From NCBI GenBank assembly GCA_964651325.1, contig CAZYXP010000019.1, positions 1 through 29,078 of the forward strand: a stretch of DNA of 29,078 nucleotides. Direction: 5' to 3'. The stretch's first letter is position 1. Every line of letters begins with the position of its first letter. The notes under the pieces were generated by a model. It saw nothing but the letters and a program-made list of their open reading frames with translations. It was not told where the DNA came from and did not search any database. This DNA is from JADFOB01 sp964651325 (GTDB lineage Bacteria; Planctomycetota; Phycisphaerae; UBA1845). A program made the translations under genes and the position numbers. Positions 14,475-22,375 of the stretch are shown here, piece after piece.

Positions 14475-14574
14475 CATGGCGGATCGTACAATCAGGGGGA
14501 TGTCATCCGAGATCATCGCGTCCCCAACCTCTCAACGGGGGTGGCCACCCGAAAGGAACCACCCTGCAACCGCC

Positions 14575-15537
14575 TCAGGAATCGGTTGTCAGTACGGATG
14601 TATTGGAGCAAATGGCGCCGTTGGACCAGCAGGTGTGGCAGGCCTGATGACGCAGGGGGTATTCGCGGATGGTCTCGCGCAGCGTGCTGCCCATCCGGGC
14701 GGTCGGCGAATCGGGCAGAATCGGGCAGACCCACACGCCTTGGTCGGTGACCAGCCGCGCGTTGTGGCACACCAGATTCCGCTGATCAAATCCCGACATC
14801 ATGTCATGGGTGACCCAGGCCTGATTGCAATAGCCGCCGCCGCGCTCAGTTTCAGCTCCGAGTTTTAGTAGGGGCAGGATTTTGAGCCGGGGGTTCTTGT
14901 ATCCCCGCTCGGTCAGGCTGGCGACAAAGCCGCTCAGCACTTGCTCATCCTCGCCTTCCCATGTTCGGGCGATGGTGATAATTGGCGAGAACCCGCATTC
15001 AACCAGCTTGATGACGCCGATCATGGCCTGTTCAAACGTGCCTTCGCCACGAATCGGGTCGTTCATCTCGGCGGAAAAGCCGTCCAGGCTGACACGCAGC
15101 TCGAGGGGATGGCCCATGGAATCGTGCATCACCCGGAGGCGGTCGAGGGTGTTGGGGCGAAGCAGCGTGGCATTGGTCAGCACGGTGGCGGGGCCATAGT
15201 CACGGAGCGTCAACTCGAGGATGTCGCAAAGCTCCGCGTTGGCGAAGGGTTCGCCGCCTGTGAAGTAGTACTCTTTGACGCCGAGTTCGCCAGCTTCCTT
15301 CAGGAAGGGCAAGCATTGGGCCAGCGGCATGAATCCGAACTTGTCGTTTTCCGGGGAGCAGTGGATAAAGCAGTGGTGGCATCGGAGGTTGCAGATCGTT
15401 CCGCCGACCTGAAACCACACGATGTCCAACGCTTTAGTGACCACGGTCGGCGCGTTGGGGCTCAGCAGCTCGACGGCGTGTGAAACCGGTAGCCCCGGGT
15501 CCGCGGAATCTGTTCTGTCGCAATTCGTCATGGTCAT
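14575..15537 (-). CDS. Radical SAM protein with C-terminal cysteine cluster (SPASM-like)
   Basis: A 320-residue radical S-adenosylmethionine enzyme. The cluster-binding motif CNLRCHHCF lies near residues 49-57, and FTGGEPF is the SAM-binding GGE motif. VSLDG and TIART are typical barrel strands. The C-terminal part carries further cysteines (GGYCNQ, LVCHNA, VWVCPIL and CHTCWSNGAICSN), as in SPASM or twitch domains with extra iron-sulphur clusters. Such enzymes often modify peptides or act in cofactor synthesis. No precursor-peptide gene is seen nearby, so the substrate is unknown. It follows trxB on the same strand after 261 bases holding a composite repeat, so sharing a transcript is doubtful. 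A TAGGG lies about six bases before the ATG. Confidence 0.87.
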   Translation of the reverse strand: MTMTNCDRTDSADPGLPVSHAVELLSPNAPTVVTKALDIVWFQVGGTICNLRCHHCFIHCSPENDKFGFMPLAQCLPFLKEAGELGVKEYYFTGGEPFANAELCDILELTLRDYGPATVLTNATLLRPNTLDRLRVMHDSMGHPLELRVSLDGFSAEMNDPIRGEGTFEQAMIGVIKLVECGFSPIITIARTWEGEDEQVLSGFVASLTERGYKNPRLKILPLLKLGAETERGGGYCNQAWVTHDMMSGFDQRNLVCHNARLVTDQGVWVCPILPDSPTARMGSTLRETIREYPLRHQACHTCWSNGAICSNTSVLTTDS

Positions 15538-15672
15538 TCGGCCCTACCAAATGCGAGATTGGCGTCAATTATTCCCGGTTCCAGCTAGAAAACGGGTTTG
15601 AATCCACCTCTTCAAGAAAAGAGGCGGACCGTGGGGCGGTCACGGTTCCGGCGGGGGAGGCATACCGATTCA

Positions 15673-15792
15673 GAGCCGCTGGCGCTAGCCTGCGGACTAA
15701 CCGCCGGGCCCGACACAGAGTCGCTGGCGCTAGCCTGCGGACCCTCCGCGACCCGAGCTCACCGGGCTAGCGTCCGGTGCTCAGAAACGTGC
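15673..15792. repeat. Composite dispersed repeat, copy B
   Basis: Two 25-base units (15673-15697 and 15718-15742) start GAGCCGCTGGCGCTAGCC and GAGTCGCTGGCGCTAGCC. A 38-base block (15755-15792) with the palindrome CACCGG...CCGGTG ends GAAACGTGC. Each part aligns without gaps to copy A at 4825-5013. The element ends seven bases past the trxB stop codon, so on the minus strand the palindrome is the first thing after the gene. A small stem CCTCTT/AAGAGG lies at 15607-15624. No gene is seen in 15538-15798. Confidence 0.8.
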
Positions 15793-15798
15793 AGCCCG

Positions 15799-16839
15799 CT
15801 ATTCGATCCCCCGATCCGCGAGCCAACGCTCCGCGTCGATGGCCGCTTTGCAGCCCATCGCGGACGCAGTGATCGCCTGCCGGTAGACGCTGTCCACGCA
15901 GTCCCCGGCTCCAAACACGCCATCCACGCTGGTGGTAGAGCGATAGGGATCCTTGAGCGTGATGTAGCCCTTCTTGTCTAGCTCTAGCTGACCGTTGAGG
16001 AACTTGGTGGCGGGTGTGTGCCCGATGGCCAGGAAAAGCCCACCGACTTCGAGGGTGTTTTCCGCATCGGTTTGCGTATCCTTCAGCCGCAAGCCGGAAA
16101 TCATCTTGTCGCCGAGCACGTCGGTGACGGTCTTGTTCCAGAGAATCTCGATTTTCTCGTTGTCCATCGCTCGCTGAACCATGATCTTAGACGCTCGGAG
16201 TTGGTCTCGCCTGTGAATCATGTACACCTTGGAAGCGAACTTGCTGAGGTAGGAGGCCTCTTCCACCGCGGAATCTCCGCCGCCGACGACGGCCACTTCC
16301 TTGTCCCGGAAGATGGGCAGCGCCCCGTCGCACACGGCGCACGCGCTGACCCCGCCGCCGGTGGTGGCTAGGCGTTGCTCGTTTTCCTGTCCCAGCCAGT
16401 TCGCGGTGGCCCCGGTCGCGATGATGACGGTATGGGCGGGGTATTCGGTGTCATCTTCGCCGGTGACGACGAAGGGCTGCCGTGAGAGATCGACGTTCTT
16501 GCAGTCGTGATAGCTGTAGGAATGGCCATCATCGGCGTTGGAGACGTCTGGATTGAGCCCCTTGTCGGTCACGATGCGCGTATCGAAACGGACGGCTTGA
16601 CGCTCGAAATAGGACATCAACTCAGGGCCGGTTACGCCTTCGGGAAATCCGGGGTAGTTTTCGACCTCGGTGGTCATCATTAGTTGCCCGCCGGGCAGGA
16701 TCGTCGAGGGCACGGTCTTGGGACGCCCGGCGAAGACCAAAGGGCTCAGATTCGCTCGCGCGGCGTAAATGGCGGCGGTCCAGCCAGCCGGCCCGGACCC
16801 GACGATGATTACCTTCTCGATGTGCTTATCCTCTGCCAT
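15799..16839 (-). CDS. trxB: Thioredoxin reductase
   Basis: A flavoprotein that moves electrons from NADPH to thioredoxin, 346 residues from the chosen start. The FAD-binding motif is GSGPAG (14-19), the redox pair is CAVC (167-170, followed by DG), the NADPH-binding motif is GGGDSA (186-191) with HRR at 209-211, and VFGAGDCVD near the C-terminus binds FAD. I chose the ATG at 16839 because it gives the usual short lead before the FAD motif; GGAGG is 11 bases upstream. In-frame ATG (16857) and GTG (16881) are alternatives. An extra stretch of about 25 residues (near 95-120) makes it a little longer than usual. No thioredoxin gene is in the window. Confidence 0.95.
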   Translation of the reverse strand: MAEDKHIEKVIIVGSGPAGWTAAIYAARANLSPLVFAGRPKTVPSTILPGGQLMMTTEVENYPGFPEGVTGPELMSYFERQAVRFDTRIVTDKGLNPDVSNADDGHSYSYHDCKNVDLSRQPFVVTGEDDTEYPAHTVIIATGATANWLGQENEQRLATTGGGVSACAVCDGALPIFRDKEVAVVGGGDSAVEEASYLSKFASKVYMIHRRDQLRASKIMVQRAMDNEKIEILWNKTVTDVLGDKMISGLRLKDTQTDAENTLEVGGLFLAIGHTPATKFLNGQLELDKKGYITLKDPYRSTTSVDGVFGAGDCVDSVYRQAITASAMGCKAAIDAERWLADRGIE

Positions 16840-17193
16840 GGGTCGAATCGCCTCCATCTGATCAGGATTTTGCTTGCTCACAAGGCGTAGGAAACGCGCC
16901 GGTCGCGTGTCCGTTCACCCAGCTCAGGCATGATACAAGCACCATCGACGCCGTCCAATCCGCTGCGTCGAGCGAGGCGGCGCCGTGGGTGGGCAAAGGC
17001 CACTCCATCTGGGTGTGGTTTTGGAAATCGCTTGCTTAGGTCGTGCCGATAAGGGGCCGATAATTCCTCCGGCGGGCGTATGCGCCTTGCGATCGTATCT
17101 TCCGATGATCTGTGCCACGGTTTTCCCCGCTAGGGCGCGGTCATGCACGGGGATTGGGACGGCGCAAGGTTGTGATTCAAGCATGAGATCCCC
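16840..17193. other. 354-base divergent gap without a recognised gene
   Basis: This is the region between the divergent starts of trxB and the small membrane protein gene, so it should hold both promoters. I find no clear -35/-10 pair and no convincing coding region; the open frame at 16985-17212 has no family resemblance. Confidence 0.4.
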
Positions 17194-17358
17194 ATGTCGG
17201 ATTCGCGCGTAACCGAGCAAGAAGATGCGGGGGCCAGTCGCGATGGTTGGTGGCTCGTGGTTTGCCTCGCCAGTTTCTTGATTTACCTGGCTTGCAGCAC
17301 TTCTGTGCGTGCGTTTGTGCATGAAATCGCACGGTTGAATGCGAAGTTTCTCCAGTGA
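17194..17358 (+). CDS. Small single-pass membrane protein, 54 residues
   Basis: A short open frame with a polar acidic N-terminus (MSDSRVTEQEDAGASRDG), a hydrophobic segment WWLVVCLASFLIYLACS (residues 19-35) and a mildly basic amphipathic tail. I do not recognise a family. The ATG has a weak GAGAT ribosome site. Its TGA stop shares one base with the ATG of the large membrane protein gene (TGATG), a layout typical of coupled translation. That, plus the lack of a separate ribosome site for the downstream gene, supports it as real. It may be a partner or assembly factor of the GT-C-like protein, which is inference. Confidence 0.6.
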   Translation: MSDSRVTEQEDAGASRDGWWLVVCLASFLIYLACSTSVRAFVHEIARLNAKFLQ

Positions 17359-19361
17359 TGAATCTATTCGACATCGCTTGCTTGCCGGTCATTGGCGCGC
17401 TGTGGTTGTTTGCGCTGTTGGCGGCCTACCGGTGGTGTGCGCGGATTGGCGTCCGTGAGCGGGCAAGCCGGCTAGCGCTCGCTACGGTTGTGCCCAGTTC
17501 GGGACTCGTCTTTTCACTGCATGCGGTTGCGTTCGCTTCGATGCTATTCGACGCGTCGTTCGTTTCGCCGCTGTCGGTTGGGGTGGTTTTTGGTTTGGTT
17601 GTCTGGGCTGCCGTTGTGATGCTCGAATGGCAAGTGGCGCCGACGGCGCGAGGCTCAGACGATCGAGGTGGAAGCGGGCAGGCTGAGCGAACGGGGCTAT
17701 GGTGGGTGCCGATTGGCTTGGTCGTCGCCATGTATGGCGTGTTCTTAATCGATGCGATTACGCGTTTTCCCATGGGTTCCGACGCGTTGCATTATCACCT
17801 GCCCGTCGCCGTAGAGTGGATGCAGAGAGGGCGCCTCGATTTGACCGTCGGGCTGACGCACGAATCGTTCCCGGAAAACGGGATGATCGTCCCCTTCCTC
17901 ATGGCCTATTCGGGCATGGAATGGCTGTTCAATACGGCGCAACTTGGAAATGCCCTCTTGGTAGGGCTGGCCATCTATGGGCTCAGTGGGGCTGCACGCA
18001 TAGGACACGGTGCGTCAATCGCGGCCGCTTGCATTGCCGCGGCGGTGCCGATGGTTGTTTTTCAGAGCGTGTCGGGCTACATCGATCTCTACGCGGCTTC
18101 GTTCTGGTTGACCGGCCTGCTTGCGATCACCTGGGCGACACGACGCGGCTGCGAACCATCGAGAAGACACCTGCTGGTTCTGGCCGGGCTCTCGTCCGGC
18201 ATTGCCCTGGGGAGCAAGTCGACGTATCTGGTGCTCGTGCCGATGTTGGCGCTTGTCGTCATGGGGGCGGTTTGGTTCGCAGCCCGCTTGAAACATGCCC
18301 GGTTGCGGCGCGCCGCGGTCGCCGGAATGATCTTCGCGGGCGCGTGTCTTCCCTGTTCATTCTTCTGGTTGGCTCGAGGAGCCGTTCAAGCCGGGAATCC
18401 CATTTACCCTGTCGGGGTCTACGTAGGGACTCAACAGGTGCTTCCGGGTTTCGTCGCCAGCGACATGCCACATTTCGTGCCGCGCCGTATTGACGAAAAG
18501 GTAGCCCGATGGTGGAACTATCCTTGGAAGGAGGCCAAACGCACGGGGACCGGCTACCCTTACGGTCGCGGAAGCGGTTTCGGCGCGGCCTACACGGCGT
18601 TTGTCCCGGCCGGGATGTTGCTCACGATCCTTGGTGTGTTTGGCGTCATTCGCCGCGCCCCGCCGTTGAGGTTCAAACCCGGCGACACGGAACCTTGGGC
18701 CGTCGTCTACCTGGCGTTCGGGCTGATCGGCATCGCGTTGCTTTTTTCCGTGTTTCGCGAGATGCTCAGGTTTGTGCTTCCCTTGGTGCTTGTGGTCATT
18801 CCGCTCGCCGGGGTCTTGATCGATCGCATCGCGCGATCCGTTCCTCGATCCGCAGTGGCACTGATTTGCGTAGCGCTGGCGGTATCGACCTCAATCGCCA
18901 CGCTGCCGCCGGCTCATTTGCTCGCCACGCGCGCGCGCGATGGGATATGGGATCGCACGCGGTTCTACGGTATCCCCAAGGTGGTTGATGAATTGGAGGC
19001 GGGCTCACGCATCTTGAGTTTGGCGACTCCCTATGCGACGTATCCGCTGATTGGCAGTCACCTTCAACATCAGGTGATTACGCCGCTGAGATGGCAACTG
19101 TGGAGCGGCGGCCAACCGCTTACGGCCGCCATGCTGGATGAGCACGAAGTCGACTACATCTACGCCGCCGCCGACCAATCCAAGGCGTGGCCGACCGATC
19201 TTCCCGTTACGAAAATCACGCAGGCGGATGAGCCGCCGGGGGTCGTGCTGGGCCACGCGGCCCTGCTGTTTGAAGTGATTCCCAAGGCTTCACGCATAGC
19301 CGAACAGGGGGCGTTGGCGGCCAAGGGTTCGAAGGATGAAGACGCAATGCCGGACCCGTAG
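17358..19361 (+). CDS. GT-C-like polytopic membrane protein (putative glycosyltransferase)
   Basis: A 667-residue protein with about a dozen hydrophobic segments in the first 520 residues and a soluble C-terminal part. The first large loop holds FPMGSDALHYHLPVAVEWM, whose acidic residue and nearby histidines fit the catalytic loop of lipid-phosphate-sugar-dependent GT-C enzymes (PMT/ArnT-like group). YIDLYAASFWLTGLLAI and LGSKSTYLVLVP are typical later helices. These enzymes move sugars from polyprenyl-phosphate donors to lipids or proteins outside the membrane. The family call is by pattern only; donor and acceptor are unknown. The ATG overlaps the stop of the small ORF. It is convergent with trpE, 36 bases away. 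Confidence 0.65.
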   Translation: MNLFDIACLPVIGALWLFALLAAYRWCARIGVRERASRLALATVVPSSGLVFSLHAVAFASMLFDASFVSPLSVGVVFGLVVWAAVVMLEWQVAPTARGSDDRGGSGQAERTGLWWVPIGLVVAMYGVFLIDAITRFPMGSDALHYHLPVAVEWMQRGRLDLTVGLTHESFPENGMIVPFLMAYSGMEWLFNTAQLGNALLVGLAIYGLSGAARIGHGASIAAACIAAAVPMVVFQSVSGYIDLYAASFWLTGLLAITWATRRGCEPSRRHLLVLAGLSSGIALGSKSTYLVLVPMLALVVMGAVWFAARLKHARLRRAAVAGMIFAGACLPCSFFWLARGAVQAGNPIYPVGVYVGTQQVLPGFVASDMPHFVPRRIDEKVARWWNYPWKEAKRTGTGYPYGRGSGFGAAYTAFVPAGMLLTILGVFGVIRRAPPLRFKPGDTEPWAVVYLAFGLIGIALLFSVFREMLRFVLPLVLVVIPLAGVLIDRIARSVPRSAVALICVALAVSTSIATLPPAHLLATRARDGIWDRTRFYGIPKVVDELEAGSRILSLATPYATYPLIGSHLQHQVITPLRWQLWSGGQPLTAAMLDEHEVDYIYAAADQSKAWPTDLPVTKITQADEPPGVVLGHAALLFEVIPKASRIAEQGALAAKGSKDEDAMPDP

Positions 19362-19397
19362 GTGCGCGGCAAAGATGGGGTTCCCGCGCGGCGCGCG

Positions 19398-20921
19398 CTA
19401 CGAAGGATCGAAATCAGACCGCCAAGCGCTGGCCAGCGTCAAGGCGCTGAACATGGCCGCGGCTTTGTTGATGGTCTCCTGATACTCCGCGCGGGGTTCG
19501 GAATCCGCGACGATGCCTGCGCCGACCTGCACATCGACCCGCTGACGATCGTCCTCAAGAGGCGTGATCACCAGCGTTCGAAGCGCGATGCACGTGTCCA
19601 TGTTGCCGGCGAAATCGATGTAGCCGACCGTGCCCGCGTAGGGTCCGCGCCGGACCGGTTCGAGTTCGTCGATGATCTGCATGGCTCTAATCTTGGGGGC
19701 GCCACTAACCGTGCCCACGGGAAGGACGCATCGCACTGCGTCGAACGCGGTCTTGCCCGAAGCCAATCGGCCGGAAACATTGCTACAGATATGCATGACG
19801 TGGCTATAGCGTTCCACCGACATCAGCTTGTCCACCGCAACGGTGCCTGGCTGGCAGACGCGTCCCAGATCATTTCTTCCAAGGTCGACGAGCATGACAT
19901 GCTCGGCACGCTCTTTCGGATCGGCTAGCAATTCCGCTTCGAGCCCCCTATCCTCCGATTCGGTTCTGCCGCGCGGCCGGGTGCCGGCGAGCGGGCGTGC
20001 GGTGACCGTTCTGCCTTCGATCCGACATAGAATCTCCGGCGAGGCGCCGACCAACGTGGCGTGTGGCGTTTGGAGGTAGAACATGAAGGGGGATGGGTTG
20101 ATCACGCGCAGGGCGCGGTAGATTTCGAAGGGGGCAACCTCGGTCTCGGCGGTAAACCGCTGGCCAAGCACGACCTGAAAAACATCACCGGCTCGAATGT
20201 AATCCTTGCAGCGATTCACGGCCCGTTCGAAGGTCTCTTCAGTAAAGGTACTGGTTCCGTGTTCGGACTGCTGAAGCGGAGCATGGTACGGCCTGACGGG
20301 ATCGGACTGGATTGACGTCAGCTGTCCTACCAATTCTGCGATGCGCTCGCACGCGCGGTCGTAGGCTGACGACGCGTCTGTGGCACCATGAACTTCCGCG
20401 TGGACGACGACGTGAATCAGTTTCCGCACGTGATCGAAGATCACCATCTCGTCGTAAATCCCGAAGTGCAGGTCCGGGATGTTGCGATCATCGTTCGGCG
20501 GATCATCCAGCTTTTCATAGCGGCGCACAAGATCGTAGGACGCATACCCGACGGCGCCTCCGACAAACCGGGGCAACCCCGCCAGTTGCGGCGCACGGTA
20601 TTGGGCGAGCAATCCTTCAAGCTCGGTCAGCGGGTCCACGCCGTCGACGTGGCGTTCCCCTTCGGGCGTGCTGATGGTGGTGCGCGGGCCCTCTGCGACC
20701 ACTGTGGCGAAGGGTTTGATTCCTAGAAAGGAATACCGAGCTATTTTTTCGCCTCCGATGACGCTTTCCAGCAAAAACGCCTGTCGAGACTCTGCGGCGA
20801 GCCGCTCGAACGCTGAGACGGGCGTGTGCCGGTCGCTGAGCAGACTGCAATAAACCGGGACGACGGAGTATCCCGAAGGCGTTTGGGCGAACTCTTCCTT
20901 GGTCGGTGAAAAACTGAGCAT
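19398..20921 (-). CDS. trpE: Anthranilate synthase component I
   Basis: Makes anthranilate from chorismate with ammonia supplied by the TrpG subunit; first step of tryptophan synthesis. The 507-residue length is normal. The N-terminal part has FLLESVIGGEKIARYSFLG, where LLES belongs to the tryptophan feedback site. The C-terminal catalytic domain shows GDVFQVVLGQRF, INPSPFMFYL, ASPEILCRIEG, TRPRGRTESED, LVDLGRNDLGRVC, LPVGTVSGAPKIRAMQIIDELEP and GYIDFAGNMDTCIALRT. The last of these hold chorismate and magnesium ligands. No trpG or other trp gene is in the window, so the pathway is scattered. No leader peptide or attenuator is evident upstream. The ribosome site is weak. Confidence 0.96.
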   Translation of the reverse strand: MLSFSPTKEEFAQTPSGYSVVPVYCSLLSDRHTPVSAFERLAAESRQAFLLESVIGGEKIARYSFLGIKPFATVVAEGPRTTISTPEGERHVDGVDPLTELEGLLAQYRAPQLAGLPRFVGGAVGYASYDLVRRYEKLDDPPNDDRNIPDLHFGIYDEMVIFDHVRKLIHVVVHAEVHGATDASSAYDRACERIAELVGQLTSIQSDPVRPYHAPLQQSEHGTSTFTEETFERAVNRCKDYIRAGDVFQVVLGQRFTAETEVAPFEIYRALRVINPSPFMFYLQTPHATLVGASPEILCRIEGRTVTARPLAGTRPRGRTESEDRGLEAELLADPKERAEHVMLVDLGRNDLGRVCQPGTVAVDKLMSVERYSHVMHICSNVSGRLASGKTAFDAVRCVLPVGTVSGAPKIRAMQIIDELEPVRRGPYAGTVGYIDFAGNMDTCIALRTLVITPLEDDRQRVDVQVGAGIVADSEPRAEYQETINKAAAMFSALTLASAWRSDFDPS

Positions 20922-21056
20922 CCATCGATGCTAGATCGGCAGTGGGCAAAGGTCAACGCATCGGATACATTCGGCCGTGAGCCATGACCTGCCGGTTGCG
21001 ACTGGGCGGGCACGAAGTCAGCGCCGCGGGCGCCGGCCCTCGGACCATCTATGGCA

Positions 21057-21074
21057 GCATGCCGCTTGGCATGC
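21057..21074. repeat. 7-bp hairpin between trpE and the PTPS-like gene
   Basis: GCATGCC, loop GCTT and GGCATGC form a perfect stem in the 264-base divergent region. It has the same four-base-loop design as the REP-like units but a different stem. It could be an operator or a leader hairpin. I see no gene in 20922-21185. Confidence 0.4.
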
Positions 21075-21185
21075 GCCATGCGTACTGTAGAGAATTCTGT
21101 AGCGTCGGTCGCGGGGCCTGGATTGGATCGTCGTTGCGGGCCGAGCTTCTAGCGTGTGCCGTGCACACTATCTCGTGGGAGTCAG

Positions 21186-21545
21186 ATGTATACGGTTTCC
21201 GTTGAAGCGACGTTTTCGGCTACCCATCGGGTGGCCCTTCCCGATGGGACGTTGGAGCCGGTGCACGGCCACGACTGGCAAGTTCGCGCCTTCTTGGCCG
21301 GCGAGACGCTCGACGAGTCGGGCATGGTGACGGACTTCGAAGCGGTCCGGGCGGCTCTTGAATCAGTGCTTTCTCATTGGCAGTATCGCGATCTCAATGA
21401 GCACGCTGATTTTGCGAACCTAAGCCCGACGGCGGAGGTTGTCGCACGAATCGTACTCGAGAAACTGAGGGCGAGCGGCCTGCAGAACCTGGTGCGCGTG
21501 CAGATTACCGAGCGCCCGGGCTGCGTCGCCGAATACGAGGCCTAG
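21186..21545 (+). CDS. 6-pyruvoyl-tetrahydropterin synthase / QueD-fold protein lacking catalytic residues
   Basis: A 119-residue T-fold protein. Zinc ligands are kept: His14 in FSATHR, and His27 and His29 in VHGHDW. GMVTDFEAV and the C-terminal ITERPGCVAEYEA also match the family, including the glutamate that binds the pterin. However, the Cys normally four residues before HGH is Leu23, and the usual Asp-His of LDHRDLNE is Gln66-Tyr67 (WQYRDLNE). So the classic Cys-Asp-His set is absent; Glu24 lies next to the Cys position. It may be a changed-function pterin enzyme or a non-catalytic binder. The ATG has GGGAG upstream. It stands alone, divergent from trpE; no queC, queE or fol genes are nearby. 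Confidence 0.8.
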   Translation: MYTVSVEATFSATHRVALPDGTLEPVHGHDWQVRAFLAGETLDESGMVTDFEAVRAALESVLSHWQYRDLNEHADFANLSPTAEVVARIVLEKLRASGLQNLVRVQITERPGCVAEYEA

Positions 21546-21865
21546 GGCATGGACACCCTTGAGTCCGCGGATACTTGTTCTTTCCCCGAGCCGCGAGTTT
21601 TAGCCCGAGCGGCCGTGCGAACCCGCATACTTGCGAGTGACGCGACACTAGGGCTGGGTTGCCAAAACGTGGACTCGAACCTGAGCCGCAACCCTCAAAG
21701 GGAAGCGGCGGCCACGCAGTTCAAGTTGTTTTCTACCTTGTGCGGTTCGAATGGGGCCATAACGGGCGCAGGTAGAGAAGGATGGGGCGAATTGACGATG
21801 GATTGCTGGAAACGTATGATGTTGAACGAGGCGGCAGGGCCCCAATGCCTACCCGAGATGCGCAC
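21546..21865. other. 320-base gap before mcsA
   Basis: No gene is seen. The only clear element is the repeat at 21588-21607. I looked for the CtsR-type direct repeat and the CIRCE inverted repeat upstream of mcsA and found neither. A GGTTCGAAT near 21744 resembles a tRNA T-loop but has no matching stem. Confidence 0.5.
21588..21607 (+). repeat. Dispersed 20-nt repeat, copy 2 (GAGCCGCGAG family)
   Basis: GAGCCGCGAGTTTTAGCCCG matches positions 113-132 at 18 of 20 bases. It lies 43 bases after the end of the PTPS-like gene, again near a gene end, but in the opposite orientation relative to the gene. Confidence 0.5.
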
Positions 21866-22375
21866 ATGATGAATCACGTTTGCCAAAACTGCCAGCAGGC
21901 TCGTGCGACGGTGCATATCACCGACACGATGCCCAAGAAGACTGAGCGCCATTTGTGTGAGAAGTGCGCAGAAAAAGAAGGCATTATCATCAAGCAACAC
22001 GCGACGACTCATGCCATCTTGCAAGAGTTTCTCAAAGGTAAGGCCGCGCCCGGTGGCGGCGAGTCGATTTCGTGCGACCGGTGCGGCATGAGTTTTCGAG
22101 AATTCCAATCGACCGGCCAATTGGGCTGCCCGCACGATTATGAAGTATTTCGCACGCTACTGGCCGCGCTGATCGAGCGAGCCCACGACGGCGCCACGCA
22201 ACATATCGGAAAAATGCCCGCCAAGGTGGGGGCGGTGTTGCGGCAAAGAACCGGTCTGGCTCGGCTTCGCAAACAGCTTCAATCGGCGATCGAAGAGGAA
22301 AACTATGAGCGAGCGGCTCAAGTCCGCGACGAAATAAGAATCTTTGAAACCGGCGGAGACGCAGAACCCGCATGA
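21866..22375 (+). CDS. mcsA: McsA-like protein-arginine kinase activator (zinc fingers plus UVR motif)
   Basis: The activator of the protein-arginine kinase McsB, 169 residues. Zinc-binding Cys pairs are C6-X2-C9, C31-X2-C34 and C70-X2-C73. The last site has Cys88 but Asp91 where a Cys is usual (GCPHDY), so His90 may serve as ligand. A UVR motif (about 131-165, LRKQLQSAIEEENYERAAQVRDEI) closes the protein. I chose the ATG at 21866, just before the first zinc finger; an ATG at 21869 is adjacent, and the frame is open to 21782. The stop overlaps the mcsB start (ATGA), so they are translationally coupled. No clpC or ctsR is in the window. Confidence 0.9.
   Translation: MMNHVCQNCQQARATVHITDTMPKKTERHLCEKCAEKEGIIIKQHATTHAILQEFLKGKAAPGGGESISCDRCGMSFREFQSTGQLGCPHDYEVFRTLLAALIERAHDGATQHIGKMPAKVGAVLRQRTGLARLRKQLQSAIEEENYERAAQVRDEIRIFETGGDAEPA

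Noticed and set aside
21741..21760. tRNA T-loop-like GGTTCGAAT
   Set aside because: The flanking bases do not pair as a T stem and no other tRNA arms are found.
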